Assembly: GCF_002005305.1 (NCBI RefSeq)
Contig: NZ_CP014782.1
Coordinates: 1,860,001-1,924,000, forward strand
Origin: Shewanella psychrophila
Lineage (GTDB): Bacteria; Pseudomonadota; Gammaproteobacteria; Enterobacterales; Shewanellaceae
Direction: 5' to 3'
DNA: 64,000 nucleotides
Position 1 is the first letter of the stretch, and every line of letters starts with the position of its first letter. The position numbers and the translations under genes are program-made. The notes beneath the pieces were generated by a model. That model had not been told where the DNA came from, ran no database searches, and saw only the letters and a list, made by a program, of their open reading frames with translations. Positions 63,909 through 64,000 of this stretch are shown here, in pieces.

Positions 63909-64000
63909 ATGCCGTCTCGATTTTCTCTCATTATACTCGCCACAGGCTTCATACCATTTTTTACCATTACCCTCCCCGAAGCCGGATTGCTTGATAAGTG
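63909..64000 (+). CDS. Partial gene at window end (signal or TM N-terminus)
   Basis: An open frame starts at ATG 63909 with GGA 5 bases upstream and reads MPSRFSLIILATGFIPFF then 'TITLPEAGLLDK' to the window end. The hydrophobic start fits a signal peptide or TM helix. An overlapping ORF from ATG 63887 in another frame looks less protein-like. Product unknown. Confidence 0.4.
   Translation, partial: MPSRFSLIILATGFIPFFTITLPEAGLLDK

Noticed and set aside
1..64000. CRISPR arrays, tRNA or rRNA genes, integrase or phage genes
   Set aside because: No regularly spaced repeats, no cloverleaf-like or rRNA sequence and no integrase-like protein were noticed; a dedicated tRNA scan was not possible.

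Overview
The window looks like a chromosomal segment of a marine Shewanella-type gammaproteobacterium. The evidence is gene content and order: yciK, then rluB-scpB-scpA, yciO and rnm, divergent from a trp operon in which trpG and trpD are separate but trpC and trpF are fused; yciB-yciI-xthA; an lldPEFG lactate locus; and intergenic CTAG-rich repeats. The genus is inferred from recall of gene order and was not searched.

Layout. (1) 1-12.6 kb is housekeeping: YciK; RluB/ScpB/ScpA; YciO; RNase AM; then the trp operon with an attenuator (18-residue leader with three consecutive Trp codons, 5383-5439, and terminator 5491-5516) followed by trpE-G-D-CF-B-A. (2) 12.6-23.5 kb holds a DUF3592 protein, a secreted S9 peptidase, YciB, YciI, XthA, and a fatty-acid module (FadD-like ligase, AraC-type regulator, FadH). 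FadD-like and fadH carry nearly the same upstream sequence, probably the regulator's operator. (3) 23.5-30.1 kb is signalling: a Tat-type cupredoxin, a GGDEF/EAL protein and an outer-membrane barrel on one strand, then a chemoreceptor and a DUF1097 membrane protein. (4) 30.4-36.4 kb is a molybdo-hydroxylase cluster (XdhC, MocA-like, IorA, IorB) plus a GMC oxidoreductase. (5) 36.6-38.9 kb has YcbL and an S33 peptidase with a perfect FNR-type site between them.

(6) 39.6-54.3 kb is an accessory island and the most interesting part. It contains two inverted, apparently identical IS6-family copies whose flanking 8-bp sequences are reverse complements (the mark of an IS-driven inversion), enclosing a small secreted protein; a secreted 850-residue protein with a dermonecrotic-toxin-like N-terminus and a pertussis/cholera-like ADP-ribosyltransferase C-terminus; a second, smaller secreted R-S-ExE ADP-ribosyltransferase; an IS4-family element; a secreted PI-PLC with a ricin-type lectin tail; a solute-binding protein; a histidine kinase with a periplasmic CxxCH site; and two H-NS paralogues in inverted orientation at the edges, one with a 9-base homopolymer in its promoter spacer. 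Short direct repeats resembling IS6 ends lie between the modules.

(7) 54.5-60.3 kb is a lactate locus: LysR regulator divergent from lldP-lldE-lldF-lldG. (8) 60.4-64 kb carries a periplasmic catalase-like protein, a small porin-like barrel, a DUF924-like protein, a dispersed 76-bp repeat and a gene running off the end. No tRNA, rRNA or CRISPR array was seen.
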